Positions 37,301 through 49,342 of a stretch of 64,000 nt of DNA are shown in pieces. Below the pieces are notes generated by a model. The model was not told where the DNA came from. It ran no database searches and saw nothing but the letters and a program-made list of their open reading frames with translations. Position 1 is the stretch's first letter, and every line of letters begins with the position of its first letter. The DNA comes from Cyclina sinensis (taxonomy: Eukaryota; Mollusca; Bivalvia; Venerida; Veneridae), in the NCBI GenBank assembly GCA_012932295.1, contig JAAONU010000004.1, positions 7,635,030 to 7,699,029 of the forward strand, read 5' to 3'. The translations under genes were made by a program, and so were the position numbers.

Positions 37301-40300
37301 TCATTCATGAATACTAAAAGGAGTCATTTTCACTGATTGCTTCATCAATCATGAAAATGTCACTTTTGATGCTCAGTCAGTGAAATTTATCATGATCTTA
37401 CACCATAACAAGCAGCTATCCCCTGTTACATTTACCCATTTATGTCCAATGGATTATGCCGTCCTTGTTAGTTCGATGAGTCCATTTTCAGTTAAAAGGG
37501 TTTCTGGTATAAATTTTCAATTTCATCCTGTTTAGGGAAGAAAGTCCTTGATGTAGGTTACCAGTATGACAAGAAGTCTTCGATTTTCATTGAGAGTGGT
37601 TTAGAATCCCAGAGTTATGGTCCATTCTAAAACTCCATGGTTCAGGCATGGAAGCAGCCATCGAAAAGGATAAAAAAAGGTTGCAAGAACTTGCTACCCA
37701 ATCAGTGTAAAATGAATAGGTTTAAACAAAACTTAAACTTGTGAAATTACAAAATCACCATTATTTCATCAGAAAATTTATGTTGGCAGTACTAGTAGCA
37801 AGAATAGCCAGTGGCTGCTAGAATTTTTAAAACGATTTAAAAATCAGACCAGTTTTCACTATTTCTAGTAAAATTATTTTAGAATGACATGCATTTTTGA
37901 CTGCAATGTATATAGGAAAATTGGCTACAAAGTTCTATTCATTTTTTGCCCATCTTCCACCATGCAGTATTCAAGTTTACAGTGATCCTTTTTTCATTTT
38001 CATTAAGCCAGGATTCATAACTGCATATTAATTATTTGTCTGTATTTAGACTACATTGTATGAGTATCTGTGATGTCATACAAACATGCTGTTCAAACAG
38101 GTTTTGGCACAGCACTGCTGCATATGGTATAGCCAATGAGACCAGCAGTGGGGATTTGCCAGAGTCTGACCACCCGGTGTACAGATGGCCAAGTGACCTA
38201 CTGAAGCCAACTATTGTTCTGTTCTTGACTGTCTCTGAAGATGTAAGACAACAGAGATTAACTGAACGAAGAATGAGGGAGACATTTGAAGAGCGGAGTC
38301 TTGATAAAGATCAGTTATTTAGACAAAGGTAAAAACTTGGTTTATATAGAAGACAAAGAGAAAATAATATTCTTAAGGAAAACTTAACACACATACATAA
38401 AGTACATTTTAGAGTCATATTGACACAGATGTGCAGCTTGTGTTGAGGTTGAATGTCTGAATCTCATCATTGGACTTTAACTATATTACGCCTTGAAAAA
38501 TCAAAGCACCGCAGCTTTATCTACTTTGATGCGAGGGAAACACAACAAACAAACAAAATGATAAACTGCACTCATACGGACCTACTGCTTAACACAGCTG
38601 CAAATTTTTTTTTTAATTATCTGTTAATCAGTGATTACCTGTCATTTGGTTTTTAACATCTAATACAAGGGTGTTTTCAGCTGTAATGTTACAGACCTTG
38701 CTGTTCCTAGGTAACACAATGAAATTGTGAAAATTTTACACTGTGTGTGGCTGATATGATAAATCTGAGGCTGTTATGATTAATGTGTGGCTGTTATGAT
38801 TAATGTGTGGCTGTTTTGATTAATGTGAGGCTGTTATGATTAATTTGAAACTATTTTGATTAATGTGAGGCTGTTTTGATTAATATTTGGCTCTTGATTA
38901 ATCTGTGGCTCTTATGATTAATGGGTGGCTGTTATGATTAATGTAAGGCTGTTATGATTGGTGTGTGGCTGTTATGATTAATGTGATGCAGTTGTGATTA
39001 ATGCCAAACTATAATGATTAATGTGAGACTGTTATCATTAATGCAAGACTTTTATTATTAATGTGAGACTATTATGAAAAATGTGAGGCTGTTATGATTA
39101 TTTTGTGACTGATATGATAAATGTGAGGCTGTTATGATTAATGTGAAACTATTGTGATTAATGTGAGGCTGTTATGATAAATGTGTGGCTGTTATAATTA
39201 ATGGGAGGCTGTTATGATTAATGTTAGGCTGTTATTATGTCTCCCCCCCCTCTCCGGGAGACATACATGTATTGTTTTTGCCTTATCCGTCTGTCCCTTT
39301 GTCACACTCGTTTCTGATAGATAACTGGAGTACCGTTTGACCCAGAACCTTCAAACTTCATAGGGTGATTGCCCTTATTGAGAAGAAGAACTCTATTGAT
39401 TTTGGGGTCAGTAGGTCAAGGTCACAGGGGCCCTAGGAGTGTAAACCGTTCCTGCTCAATAACTGGAGTTCTATTTCACTAAGAGCCTTCAAACTTTATA
39501 GGATGATTGCCCTTTTTGAGTAGAAGAACCCTATTGATTTTGGGGTCAGTAGGTCAAACGTCAAGGTCACAGGGCCCGAAGAGTGAAAACCGTTTCTACT
39601 CAATAACTGGAGTTCTATTTCACACAGAGCCTTTAAACTTTATAGGATGATTGCCCTTATTGAGTAGAAGAACCCTATTGATTTTTGGGTCAGTAGGTCA
39701 AATGTCAAGGTCACAGGGGCCCGAGGAGTGTAAACCGTTTCTGCTCAATAACTGGAGTTCTTTTTCGCCCAGAGCCTTCAATCTTCATAGGATGATTGCC
39801 CTTATTGTGTAAAAAAAAACCCTATTGATTTTGGGATCAGTAGGTCAAAGGTCAAGGTCACAGGGGCCTGAAGAGTGTAAACCTATTCTGCTCAATAACT
39901 GGAGTTCTATTTCACCCAGAGCCTTCTAATTTTATAGGATGATTGTTTTTATTGAGTAGAAGAAACCTTTCGATTTTGGGGTCAGTAGGTCAAAGGGCAA
40001 GGTCACAGGGGCCTGAAGAGTGAAAACCGTTTCCGCGCCATAACTTGAGTTCTATTCCACTCAGACAGTGTCTTCAAACTTCATAGGATGGTTGCCTTTA
40101 TTGAGTAGAAGAATCCTATTCATTTTGGGGTCAGTAAGTCAAGGTCACAGGGGCCTGATGAGTGAAAACCGTTTCCGCTCAATTCCTGGTGTTCTATTTC
40201 ACCCAGAGCCTTCAAATTTCATAGGATGATTGCCCTTATTGAGTGAAGGAACCCTATTAATTTTGGGGTCAGTACATCAAAGGTCAAGGTCACAGGTGCC

Positions 40301-40861
40301 TGAAGAGTGAAAACCGTTTCCGCTCAATTACTGTAGTTCTATTGCACCCAGAGCCTTCAAACTTCATAGGATGATTGCCCTTACTGAGTACAAGAACTCT
40401 TTTTATTTTAGGGTCATTAAGTCAAAGGTCAAGGTCAGAGTGGCCCGAAGAGTGTTAACCGTTTCCGCTCAATAACTGGAGTTCTATTTCACCCAGAGCC
40501 TACAAACTTCATAGTATATATATATAATGATATAATGATTAATGATATGTATATATATAATGTTCTCACTTACACCATAATAAATGACAGTGGCATCTGT
40601 TTCAGAAAGGTAATATCTTTTCCTTGGCCTTCCTTCAATCGGATGCAGGGGGAGACATGCGTTTTTCACAAAAAACATCTAGTTCTCTTTACACTTCTAT
40701 ATTTGAGACCTTTTTTATTTAGATTGTGTGATGCCTATAGGAGAATGAACAAGCCATCGTGTGTAGAGATAGATTCAAGCGGTACAAGGGAGGAAGTCCA
40801 AAACAGCGCTCTACAGGTCCTCAAGTCACATGGTGTGAATCTTGACAACAGCAGTGAATAA
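31315..40861 (+). CDS. CMPK2: UMP-CMP kinase 2 (mitochondrial), five coding exons, complete
   Basis: Phosphorylates (d)CMP/(d)UMP with ATP for mitochondrial nucleotide supply. Exons: 31315-32040, 36098-36227, 36522-36723, 38101-38328, 40723-40861, a total of 1425 bp for 474 residues; the human protein is slightly shorter. All junctions are GT/AG with matching phases. The ATG follows an in-frame TAG four codons earlier. The N-terminus MFTNPAQISKILKCFSC is basic and lacks acids, fitting a mitochondrial presequence; a second Met lies at about residue 31. Exon 1 holds a long N-terminal region of uncertain role. The kinase domain begins about residue 275: VVVEGMDATGKTTLTENL (P-loop across intron 2), RRAFYSMGNYIVAGEI, PVIMDRFWHSTAAYG (DR[YF]WHS signature), HPVYRWPSDLLKP, and the arginine-rich lid ERRMRETFEERSLD. 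In vertebrates the gene is interferon-induced; no such control is visible here. Introns hold several mobile elements. Confidence 0.96.
32551..33253. mobile_element. Foldback MITE with 8-bp target duplication
   Basis: The left arm (to about 32795), starting GGGTTAGGACAGAGTGCAAA then ATGGACTCCATTTCGCGAAA, is mirrored by the right arm (about 32980-33253), ending CATTTCGCGAAATGGAGTCC + ATTTTGCACTCTATCCCTACCAC. TCGGTGTA flanks both sides (32543-32550 and 33254-33261). The motif GTCCATTTCGTAGG recurs inside. An 8-bp duplication is typical of hAT-type insertion. It lies in CMPK2 intron 1 and has no coding capacity. Confidence 0.8.
34085..34600. repeat. Tandem repeat element in CMPK2 intron 1
   Basis: Three copies of a roughly 145-bp unit anchored by GGAGCATAACTCCTACATTA + TCAAAGCTATTGACTTGAAACTT start near 34172, 34319 and 34470. 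The left end has the same anchor in reverse complement at 34110-34137, making a hairpin with the first unit. Non-coding. Confidence 0.75.
35010..35330. repeat. Old repeat with AGGTCA motifs in CMPK2 intron 1
   Basis: Contains AAAGGTCAAGGTCACAGTGC and CAGGTCAAAGGTCC, like the array at 39.2-40.7 kb, after a GTGTGTGCCTGCCTGCGTCC-type end. A diverged single-unit copy of the same general class. The overlapping frames of 82 and 107 codons are not genes. Confidence 0.5.
37031..37262 (-). mobile_element. tRNA-derived SINE in CMPK2 intron 3
   Basis: The minus strand has a B-box GGTTCAATCCC (37241-37251) near its start and ends in TAAACTGGCGTTAAACCCCA + ATAAAACCAAAACCAAA. That tail is a form common in bivalve SINEs. 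The A-box portion of the head is not clear, so the copy is probably 5'-truncated. Confidence 0.6.
38745..39237. repeat. Minisatellite of about 20-bp units
   Basis: About two dozen imperfect copies of GGCTGTTATGATTAATGTGT lie in CMPK2 intron 4 and end exactly where the next element starts. Confidence 0.9.
39237..40658. mobile_element. Tandem-repeat-core element with 11-bp inverted ends in CMPK2 intron 4
   Basis: ATGTCTCCCCC at 39237-39247 is inverted at 40648-40658. About eight copies of a roughly 145-bp unit lie between them, each with AATAACTGGAGTTCTATTTC, GCCTTCAAACTTCATAGGAT, GATTGCCCTTATTGAGTAGA and a TAGGTCAAAGGTCAAGGTCA-type block. A short AT-rich spacer (40517-40560) precedes the right end. 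The element ends 64 bp before the last CMPK2 exon. Non-coding. Confidence 0.8.
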
Positions 40862-41084
40862 AATAATGGACAGCTTTCACTGTTTCACACTGCATAACCT
40901 GTTATATTACAATGCCTGATTATGAAAACTTGAAAATTTGTATTTAAGTATTCTTTTTTGAAGTATGGGCTTAGGATAGTGGGGAATGTCATTTTTTTAT
41001 GTCCAAAGGGATGTATGATGTTATGTCCTTGGTCATCTCTTTTCATTACAATTTTTGTGTCAACTATTGTGTAGAAATGTTCAC
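40862..41084 (+). other. Start of the CMPK2 3' untranslated region
   Basis: AATAAA directly overlaps the stop codon (40858-40863), and other signals lie further on (AATAAA near 42276, ATTAAA near 42517). Which is used cannot be told from sequence. Confidence 0.4.
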
Positions 41085-41690
41085 CATTATGAGATGATCT
41101 GCACAGCCAGGTTTTGTCTGGCTTGGATCAAGGTCAGGGTCACACTAAGAGGCTGCAATTGTGTTTAAGCTCTATATCTCTGGAACCCATTGAAGGCAAT
41201 TGAAACTATTTGACAGACATGTTAAATATAATGAGATGATGTGCAGAGCACAGGTTTTCGGCTGGCTCAGATCAAGATCATACTACATGTCATATTGATA
41301 TAATGGATATTTCATGTTTGCTTCTTATGTCTTGAACTGTTTAAAGGAGATTTAAAGTATTTGGCATAATGTTTACCATAATGAGACAATGCGCAGCAGG
41401 TTTCGGCTTTCTGGGATCAAGGTCATGGTCACACTTATGGGCCACATGTCTTGCTCTGTATCTTTTGATCTGTTTGAAGGAAATTGAATCTATTTGATAG
41501 AAAATTGTATCATACTGAGATGATATGCAGAGCACAGACTTTTGCCAAGTCAGGTCATGGTCAGAGAAAAACTTAGAGGCCAGTTTTCATACTGATGTAA
41601 TGTGTGAATATTACTTGTCAGCTCTGTATCTCTTGAACCACTCTAAGTAAAACTTGAGAAAATACTATTCAATAAACATATTGAACTTAT
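41085..41690. repeat. Decayed tandem repeat 3' of CMPK2
   Basis: About four diverged copies of a 120-150 bp unit with ATGAGATGATNTGCAGAGCA, GGTTTTCGGCTGGCTCAGAT and CAAGGTCATGGTCACACTTA lie near 41090, 41230, 41375 and 41515. Same general class as the arrays at 39.2 and 42.8 kb. Confidence 0.65.
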
Positions 41691-42834
41691 GTGTTATAAT
41701 AGTGTCCTTAAAAATTACGATTGTTACATCTCATTATTAAATTGTTGCTTTTGATACTGTTTTCCATTGTGTAAGAGGTCATCCCTTCTCTGAAGGAAGC
41801 TTTTTTCAGGCCCTTGGTTAAGTTAGCCTTGTCAGTAGCCTTGTCAGTTCTGTAAGTCGGAGTGATATAAAGTCCAAATTAATTTGAAAATTCGTCAAAG
41901 TCAGTGACCTTTTTGGCAGATTTTGTCACTTGTACAGCTTGTTTTATGAAACATTTTTTATCAACACAAATGGTTTAAAAGAAACATTCTACAGTTATGG
42001 TATTAATCTACATTTACTGTTCACCGAAGCACAAATTCTTTCTAAGAATTCTATTCCATGCAGAAATGGGTTGCTATAGCAATAAAATGAAAAGACTTTT
42101 TAAAAATCTTTCATTTCTGAAACTTGTACAAAATAGCTCAAATTATGCCTCTGGGGACATTTGGCCCTGTCTGAGAGGTCACCATGCCACTTAGGACATT
42201 GGCCATATCTGAGAGTAAAAAACTAGTGGTTTTGTGGTACTGTTTAATTTGATTTTTGATTGGCAAGTCTGAATCAATAAAGAACTTTCCCCTGGGCAAA
42301 TGGCTTCACTTGTGATTGGTTGAAGGCATCAGTTGTACAAATGATTTTATCTTTCATTTTGTGGACCTTGATTTTTGTTGCTTATTTCTTTTTTGGACCG
42401 ATTGTGTTTTGTTTCTGTTGTTGTAAATAACAAGTCTTTTGTAAAAATTAGTGTTATGGAATATTTTCTATATCTGTCATTTTTGTGATTATGATATTTT
42501 GTCTTTTTAAATTGTATTAAAGTGACTACATTTTAGTGTACTTTAATTCCCCAAGTGATTTTAGATGTTAATTAATAATTTAATATATTCTTAGAATTGT
42601 AGATAGATATCTTATAATTCATATAATTGTGATAGGCTTTTTATGTATCTATTTAATTCATGACATTGTTAATTTTTGTTGCATGACAATATCGCATGTA
42701 TATGGATGAGCTGGACCTGATAATCAAGCATTGACAACGCTGTTGAATTGATTGTCCTGGAATCAGCATCTATTTGTCATGTCAAGATGATCTCATGCTG
42801 CTTACTTTGATCATGCTCTTTTTATATGCCTCTA
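41691..42834. other. AT-rich sequence, possibly CMPK2 3' untranslated region
   Basis: No repeat or gene recognised. AATAAA occurs near 42276. Confidence 0.35.
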
Positions 42835-43400
42835 GGGGGTATAATATGTTACGGTCCAGGGCGTCTGTCCATTAGCAATTTGGTTTCTGGAGAATAACTT
42901 GAGTACTCATTGGCCTACAGTCTTTTACCTTCATGTGATTATTGCCCACATTGAGTGAATGACCCCTATTGGTTTTGGAGTCAGAGGTCAAGGTCACATA
43001 CACCCTAACATTGAAAACCATTTCCGCCATGTAACTTGACAATCATTTGTTATAGAGACTTCAAACTTTATATCATGATTGCACACATTGAGTGGATGAC
43101 ACCTATACATTTTGGGATCAGTATGTCAAAGTTCAGGGTCACAGTGACCTAAACGTTTAGAATCATTTACACTCTGTAACTCGACAACCATTTTTCATAG
43201 AGACTTCAAAACTCATACAATGGTTGCACACATTGAGTGAATGACCCCTATTGATTTGGAGGTTGGTAAGTCAGAAATAAAAAAAAAATCAAAATTTAAA
43301 GCAAATCAGTTAATGTTAAAGCCTAAGGTTTCCTGCCTTATATCACAAATGCATCATACTTTAAAAAAACACCCTTTGGGCATATAATGCTCCACCCAGC
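42835..43400. mobile_element. Short tandem-repeat-core element
   Basis: Left end ATGCCTCTAGGGGGTATAAT; the right end has CACCCTTTGGGCATATAAT. About three copies of a 145-bp unit lie between, with GAGACTTCAAACTTTATATC, GATTGCACACATTGAGTGAA and TGACCCCTATTGATTTTGG. Related to the element at 39.2-40.7 kb. Confidence 0.65.
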
Positions 43401-44894
43401 AGTGCTCTTGTTTGATATGTTAACAACCAGTCGAATGATGCATTTTCACTGTATGCAGTAAAAACTCAAACTTTATGGAATTATTTCTGGAAATAGCTGT
43501 ACTGGAAAGACAGCTGATTGAAATTCTGATGGATGCTTCCTGTCGTCAACTTTCACTTTTAACTGAAATGTTCAGGAGCTAGTAAATGTTTTCAAACAAT
43601 GGCAGCTATATATCTGAAAAGGTTTCTTTTAAGTAGGGGAGGTAACTGGATTGATATGTTTGAAGTAGAAGTGTTAGAGTTCTAGTTCTTGTTTGTTTTT
43701 TTGTTGTTCTAGTTGGGGGGGGGGGGGGGATAACAAAAAAGAAGTGGTAGCCCAGCTGTTAGTCAAAATATTTTCAGAACCAGGTATTTGCTTTCATTCT
43801 ATTTCAAAGAGGATTTTTGTGTTTGGCTCTGAGGTTTGTAAAGGCTCAAGTGTTTCTTTCCTACTTACAGAAATTCCATTATTTCACTTTTTTATATCCA
43901 AAGAAACAGAGTTTGAGATGGTATACTGAAGTTACACTGTTAGTTGTCACCAAAGTTTTTGAATCACAATTGTTACAGTCAGTAGCACACCTACATGTTC
44001 TTGTATGTTTTCAACACGTTTCAGCTGCATCATGGAATATATTATTTTGCTTAGTGATCTCGAGTTATTGTTCAGATACTATTCATAACCCAGCATGTGT
44101 GACTTTGAAGCACACATAAGGGTGGTCTTTTTTTTCTGATGGATTGCATCTTAATGTTGCCAACAGATGTTCCTATGACAGTCCATGTTTTTCAGTAATA
44201 CTGTGTTTTAGATATTGATGATTAATTAAATGTTTGTCAGAGCTATTGCATTTTTAAGTGTAAATATTTTGATTCGTTTTAATTACATTTTTCTTTTAAT
44301 TTACATAGTGTTTTTTTTATACACATTTAAGAGGAATATTATAGATCCTTTTCTTATGTAAAGTGTGTTTCTTTGGTACCCAGCAAGTGTATGTACATAA
44401 CTTAAGTACTTTAAAGAAGTCAGTCTTTAGAAAACGTACTAATGTGCTCAAGTAAGCATTTTCTGCTGCTGGTTCTCAATTGTACAAAAATACATCTTTT
44501 ATTGTATTCATTTGATTTTGCCAAGTTGTCTGCAGCAACATGTTAATATTGTAATAACAGTGTGCTTTTACTTAATTTTTGCCCTTTGTTATGCAACATA
44601 CTCTTGAAAACACACATGACAGGTGGGCATCTGTGTCTTAAAGACACATTTCTAGTTTATGTTTTTAACTAAAGGATGTAAATGTCTAATGACCTTGAAC
44701 TTGACAGGCAATTTTGTCATGATTAATCACCATTACTGATTTTAAGGTTAAAGGTCAGGGTTTTATTTAATCTAGGACCCCCATATTTGATAAAGGTTGA
44801 ACATAATGATATGACTTAGATCCTGTTAGTATTTTTTTAAAACAACCAAACATTCACACTTGGAAGGAAGGTAGAACATGGGGAGTATATAATT
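43401..44894. other. Intergenic, nothing recognised
   Basis: Contains a poly-G run at 43716-43729. Overlapping plus-strand frames at 43693-44119 show no recognisable protein. Confidence 0.45.
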
Positions 44895-45930
44895 ATACCC
44901 CCAAAACGAAGTTTGGGGGTATATAGGAGTCTCCCGGTGGTAGGTCGGTTGGTTGGTTGGTCGGGCAATTGGTCTGGGTTTATCTTGTCCGGAGCATAAC
45001 TTGAAAACTACTGGTTGGAATTCAATGCAACTTCATACAATGGTCAAGCACAATGAAAGAAAGTGCAGTGTTCAAGAATCATAACTCCATCTTCACTATT
45101 TTCAGAGTTATTGCTCTTTATTGGTTTTCCTTGTCCGGAGCATAACTTGAAAACTACTGGTTGGAATTCAATGCAACTACATACAATGGTCAAGCACAAT
45201 GAGAGGAAGTGCAGTGTTCAAGAATCATAACTCCAAATTCTCTATTTGCAGAGTTATTGCCCTTTATTTGTTTTCTGTTTTCGGAGCATAGCTTGAAAAC
45301 TACTGGTTGGAATTCAGTGCAACTTCATACAATGGTCAAGCACAATGAGAGGAAGTGCAGTGTCCAAGAATCATAACTCCATGTTCACTATTTGCAGAGT
45401 TATTGCCCTTTGTTGATTTTCCTTTGTATGGAGGATAACTTGAAAACTACTGGTTGGAATTCAGTGCAACTTCATACAATGGTCAAGCACAATGAGAGGA
45501 AGTGCAATGTCCAAGAATCATAACTCCATCTTCTCAGTTTCCAGAGTTATTACCCTAAGTTTGTTTACTTTATTTGGAGCATAACTTGAAAACTACTGGT
45601 TGGAATTCAATGCAACTTCATATCAAGCACAATGAGAGAAAGTGCAATTTCCAAGAATCATAACTCCATCTTCTCTATATGCAGAGTTATTGCCCTTCCT
45701 TGGATTTCCTTTTCCAGAATATAATTTGGAAACTCGTGGTTGGAATTCAATGCAACTTCATACAATGGTCAAGCACATTGAGTGGCTTTGCAGTGTACAA
45801 GAGCTATAACTCTGTCTTCACTGTTTGCACAGTTATTGCCCTTTGTTGGTTTTCCTTTGTATGGAGGATAACTTGAAAACTACTGGTTGGAATTCAATGC
45901 AACTTCATACAATGGTCAAGCACAACCATA
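44895..45930. mobile_element. Tandem-repeat element, seven units of about 146 bp
   Basis: It begins with an inverted pair around ATACCCCCAAAACGAAGTTT + GGGGGTAT, then a (GGTT)n-like stretch. Seven copies follow, with GGAGCATAACTTGAAAACTA, CTGGTTGGAATTCAATGCAA, CAATGGTCAAGCACAATGAG and AATCATAACTCCATCTTCAC, starting near 44995, 45137, 45287, 45434, 45583, 45720 and 45868. Copies are well preserved, so it is probably young. No right-hand inverted end was found. Confidence 0.8.
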
Positions 45931-46860
45931 AATCTTTTTCAATTTTTTTACGAAGTATTCTGTTACTAAATTGATAACTTCCTCTGTTCTGTAGCAGTGT
46001 TTTAGGGGTATTAATCACATTTAGTGATAGCTCTAGTTTAAATAGGTGACATGGTTTATACTATACGTATTGGTTGTATTCAGATGTTGATTATCGTAGC
46101 TAAGTACTTGTATAGTGTTTTATTTGTATTGTTATGAAGTCTCACTATTTTTATAAGAATTTTGTTATACCTTTTTTGCCAGTTTTAGACTATCATCCAT
46201 CAGCTTTATTTGATTTCATGAACAAAAAAGTCTGGCAAAGCACTGTTATGGGGTATTACTCACCTCCAGTGATAGCTGTACAATGTTCTTTCGAATTGAA
46301 TTATCTGATACATGTATATGCAAAGGGTAAAAGGTCAGGAGTTGCTGCAAAACTGAACCTTTTAAAAGTACAATTCTTAAACTGTTCAAAAGGCTTGGAC
46401 TGTTTTTAAATGCAATGTTCATATCTCGTCTTCTGTGATGTAGTTTGATATTCATTTATCTTCTGATTACCAGTATATTATTAATTGATTGGTAAAAATA
46501 GGTCAGATAAGGTCAAGGTCACATCTTCACTTTGGAAGCAGTCTGTACTTTGTCTTCCTAGAACTTCCAATAAATTCTTCAATATTTGAACCCTTATTCA
46601 TGAAGTGAAATTGGAGATCCATTGTAATGACTTTGGAAGGATAGAAATGCATGACGTTCAGGATGCTTGAATTTTAGGGCAGTTCACAAAGTAGAAGGTA
46701 GTACCGTAAGTGAATAATTATTTTGCATTGTTCATATTTTTGCTTCGATACATAAACAGTAGGTTTTATATTGTGAACTAGTGCTTTCAAACTATAGGTT
46801 TGAGTAGATATATGATATAACTTGTATTTGTTCAAGTTTTTTTGTAAGCTGGTCATTCTA
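45931..46860. other. Intergenic, nothing recognised
   Basis: AT-rich with no clear gene or repeat. A frame of 91 codons at 46134-46409 has no recognisable content. Confidence 0.45.
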
Positions 46861-46861
46861 C

Positions 46862-48337
46862 ACACCTGACCTTTGGTCAGGTGTAGCTTACAGCATGCTT
46901 ATTTGTCCTTCGTCCATCGTCTGTCCATCCTTCATCCACAGTTGACTTAAGACAACATCTCCTATTAAACTCCAAAGAAATAATGCTTGTATGGTCCTCT
47001 GTCAAAATTCTATAAAAATTCCATACAGAACTCTTGTTGCCATGGCAACTGAAAGGAAAAACTTTAGAAATCTTTTTGTCTGAATCCACAAGGCTTAGAT
47101 CTTAGATGTTCAGTTGATAGCATCATCTAGTGGACCTCTACCAAAGTTATATAAATTATGGCTCTGGGGTCTAATTTGACCCTGCCATAGGGGTCACTTC
47201 ATTTTACATAGACATGTATAGAAAAACCATAAGGCCTAGAGTTAAGATGTTTGGTGTGTATGATTGTCTAGCAGACCTGTACTAAGTTTTTACAAAGCAT
47301 GGCCCCTGGATCAAAATTGGCCCCACCCCAGGGGTCACTTGGTCTTACATGGAGTTATATAGGAGAGAAGTTTTTAAATATCTTCTTGTCTGAAACCACA
47401 AGGCCTACAGCTTACATACTAGTATTTGGTTGATAGCATAATGTAGTGGACCTCTACTGAAGTTATATAAATCATGGCTCTGTGGTTAGAATTAGCCCCA
47501 CTCCTGGGGTCACTTCATTTTACATAGACTTATATAGGAAAAACTAAAAAAATCTTCTTGTCAGAAACCATAAGGCCTAGAGTTAAGGTACTTGGTGTGT
47601 ATGATTTTCTGGTGGACCTTTACCAAGTTTTTACAAATCATGGCCCCTGGATTAAAAATGGTCACACTCCAGGGGTCATTTGAATTTACGTAGGGTTATG
47701 TAGGAAAAAGTTTTAAAAATTCCTCTTGTCTGAAACCACAAAGCCTAGAGCTTACATATTTAGCTGAAAGCATCATGTAGTAGACCTCTATCAAAATTGT
47801 AGAAATCATGGCCCCTGAGTCAAAATTGGCCTCGGCCAAGTGGTCACTTGGTTTTACATAGAGTTATATAGGAGAAAGTTGTTTTTTTTAAATCTAAGGC
47901 ATTGAGCTTAGATATGTATTTGGTTATGCATTGCCTAGTAATTAGATGGGCTTTGGATGATCTTGCCCCCCAGGGAAAAAAATTGGATGGGTTAGGAAAA
48001 TCTTTAACCTTCATCAACCTTGTTCTTGACCTTCATGTGACCTACTGACCTACTTTTTGTTTTTAGAGATATATCAATGAAATTTTAACTATTTCTATTA
48101 GTTTGCATACAGATTTGCAATTTGACTTTGGTTTACCTTGAACTATTGACCTTCTTTCTTGGTTTAAAATATTTTTGATATCTTTGATATCTAATGTGGT
48201 ATTTGAACTGTCCGCCATTTGACATATGCCTTAGGTCCGCCCCCACCCTCCCCACACACACACACACACACCCCTACCACCAGTAGTTTGATAGTTTCTT
48301 TTCGGGTGAGCTACCAAGGACCATTTGGTCCTCTTGT
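46862..48337. mobile_element. Tandem-repeat-core element, inverse-orientation relative of 7995-9690
   Basis: The left end CACCTGACCTTTGGTCAGGT (palindromic) and right end GGTGAGCTACCAAGGACCAT + TTGGTCCTCTTG match, in reverse complement, the right and left ends of 7995-9690. About five to six copies of the roughly 165-bp unit (CTTGTCTGAAACCACAAGGC, GTGGACCTCTACCAAAGTTA) fill 47080-47960. A CA run lies at 48252-48271. Non-coding. Confidence 0.8.
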
Positions 48338-48652
48338 TTTGTATTGTGGTATGTGCTAGCATATTTTACAAAAAACTGTCATATCTATATTAAAAGATAT
48401 ACTTTATTTCTCTGTGTTGTTATTTCTGTATGATAACAGACACTGTTCAGTGTCTGAAATCAGTTTTTCCCATAATAAATAAACTGTTACCAGTACATAG
48501 CAAAAACAATGCATGTTCAAAGATGTACCCCTGTAAGAGTCTCATACTGCAAAGAAAATGTAAGTAAAAATACAGTTATTTACAAGGTGTAAACAGAGTT
48601 TATTCTTAACAGTAATACAAAGCACAATATTTCTATGAAAGAATAGATTTAC
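48338..48652. other. Spacer, nothing recognised
   Basis: AT-rich. AATAAATAAA occurs near 48475, without an adjacent gene. Confidence 0.4.
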
Positions 48653-48670
48653 TCCGGAATAAAGAATATT

Positions 48671-48831
48671 TGGGTTTTTCCCAGCTAATCCGGGGGTACA
48701 AACAAACTTTTACAGTTACAACAAGGTAAGTAAGCGCAACGCGTTGATCAACCTTTTGTGAAGGGTTGTGTACTGTGAAGCCATAACGGTAAAAGTTTGT
48801 TTGTACCCCCGGATTAGCTGGGAAAAACCCA
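48671..48831. mobile_element. Hairpin with perfect 43-bp arms
   Basis: The arm 48671-48713 (starting TGGGTTTTTCCCAGCTAATC) is exactly complementary to 48789-48831, with a 75-bp loop. TCCGGA occurs outside each arm (48653-48658 and 48844-48849). The overlapping minus-strand frame at 48633-48896 reads through the palindrome and is not a gene. It is best explained as a recent foldback MITE. Confidence 0.85.
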
Positions 48832-49342
48832 CATTTGCCGAGTTCCGGATAACATCTATTGCATAGTCTAATTGACCTTTTTGAAGATTGCTTCAAGGGT
48901 CATCATTGGCTGTGCCTGAAGATTCACATATTTTATATGTACATACTGGGAAATTTATGAATCTTGTTCATATAGCCGGTTGTTCTCAGGTGAGCAATTC
49001 AGGGCCATTGTAACCCACCTGCATGTCTTGTGCCTAGGTTTGTATCTTTCCATTCAGAGAAAACGACACAACATTTTAAATGTTGAATGGTATACTCGTA
49101 TGTCTTTTTCATCATTAGTGATGCATTAAACAGTAGTATGTTACACTAAGGAAAAAAGGAAGTTTGGATCACGTTAATTATGCAAGACATGCCTTACAAC
49201 AGGACTGATTCCATGTCAGTACTGTACAATACAACAATTGAAAACAAAAATATGTCACCATAGCAACCTGCCTAATATGGGGATTTTAAACAATTACTGT
49301 TGAAAGTCCTGCGAAATCATGAAGCATGTGGTCATACCTCAA

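Noticed and set aside
48633..48896. 87-codon minus-strand frame with repeated Tyr/Pro/Gly segments
   Set aside because: It reads through both arms of the 43-bp palindrome, which explains the open frame.
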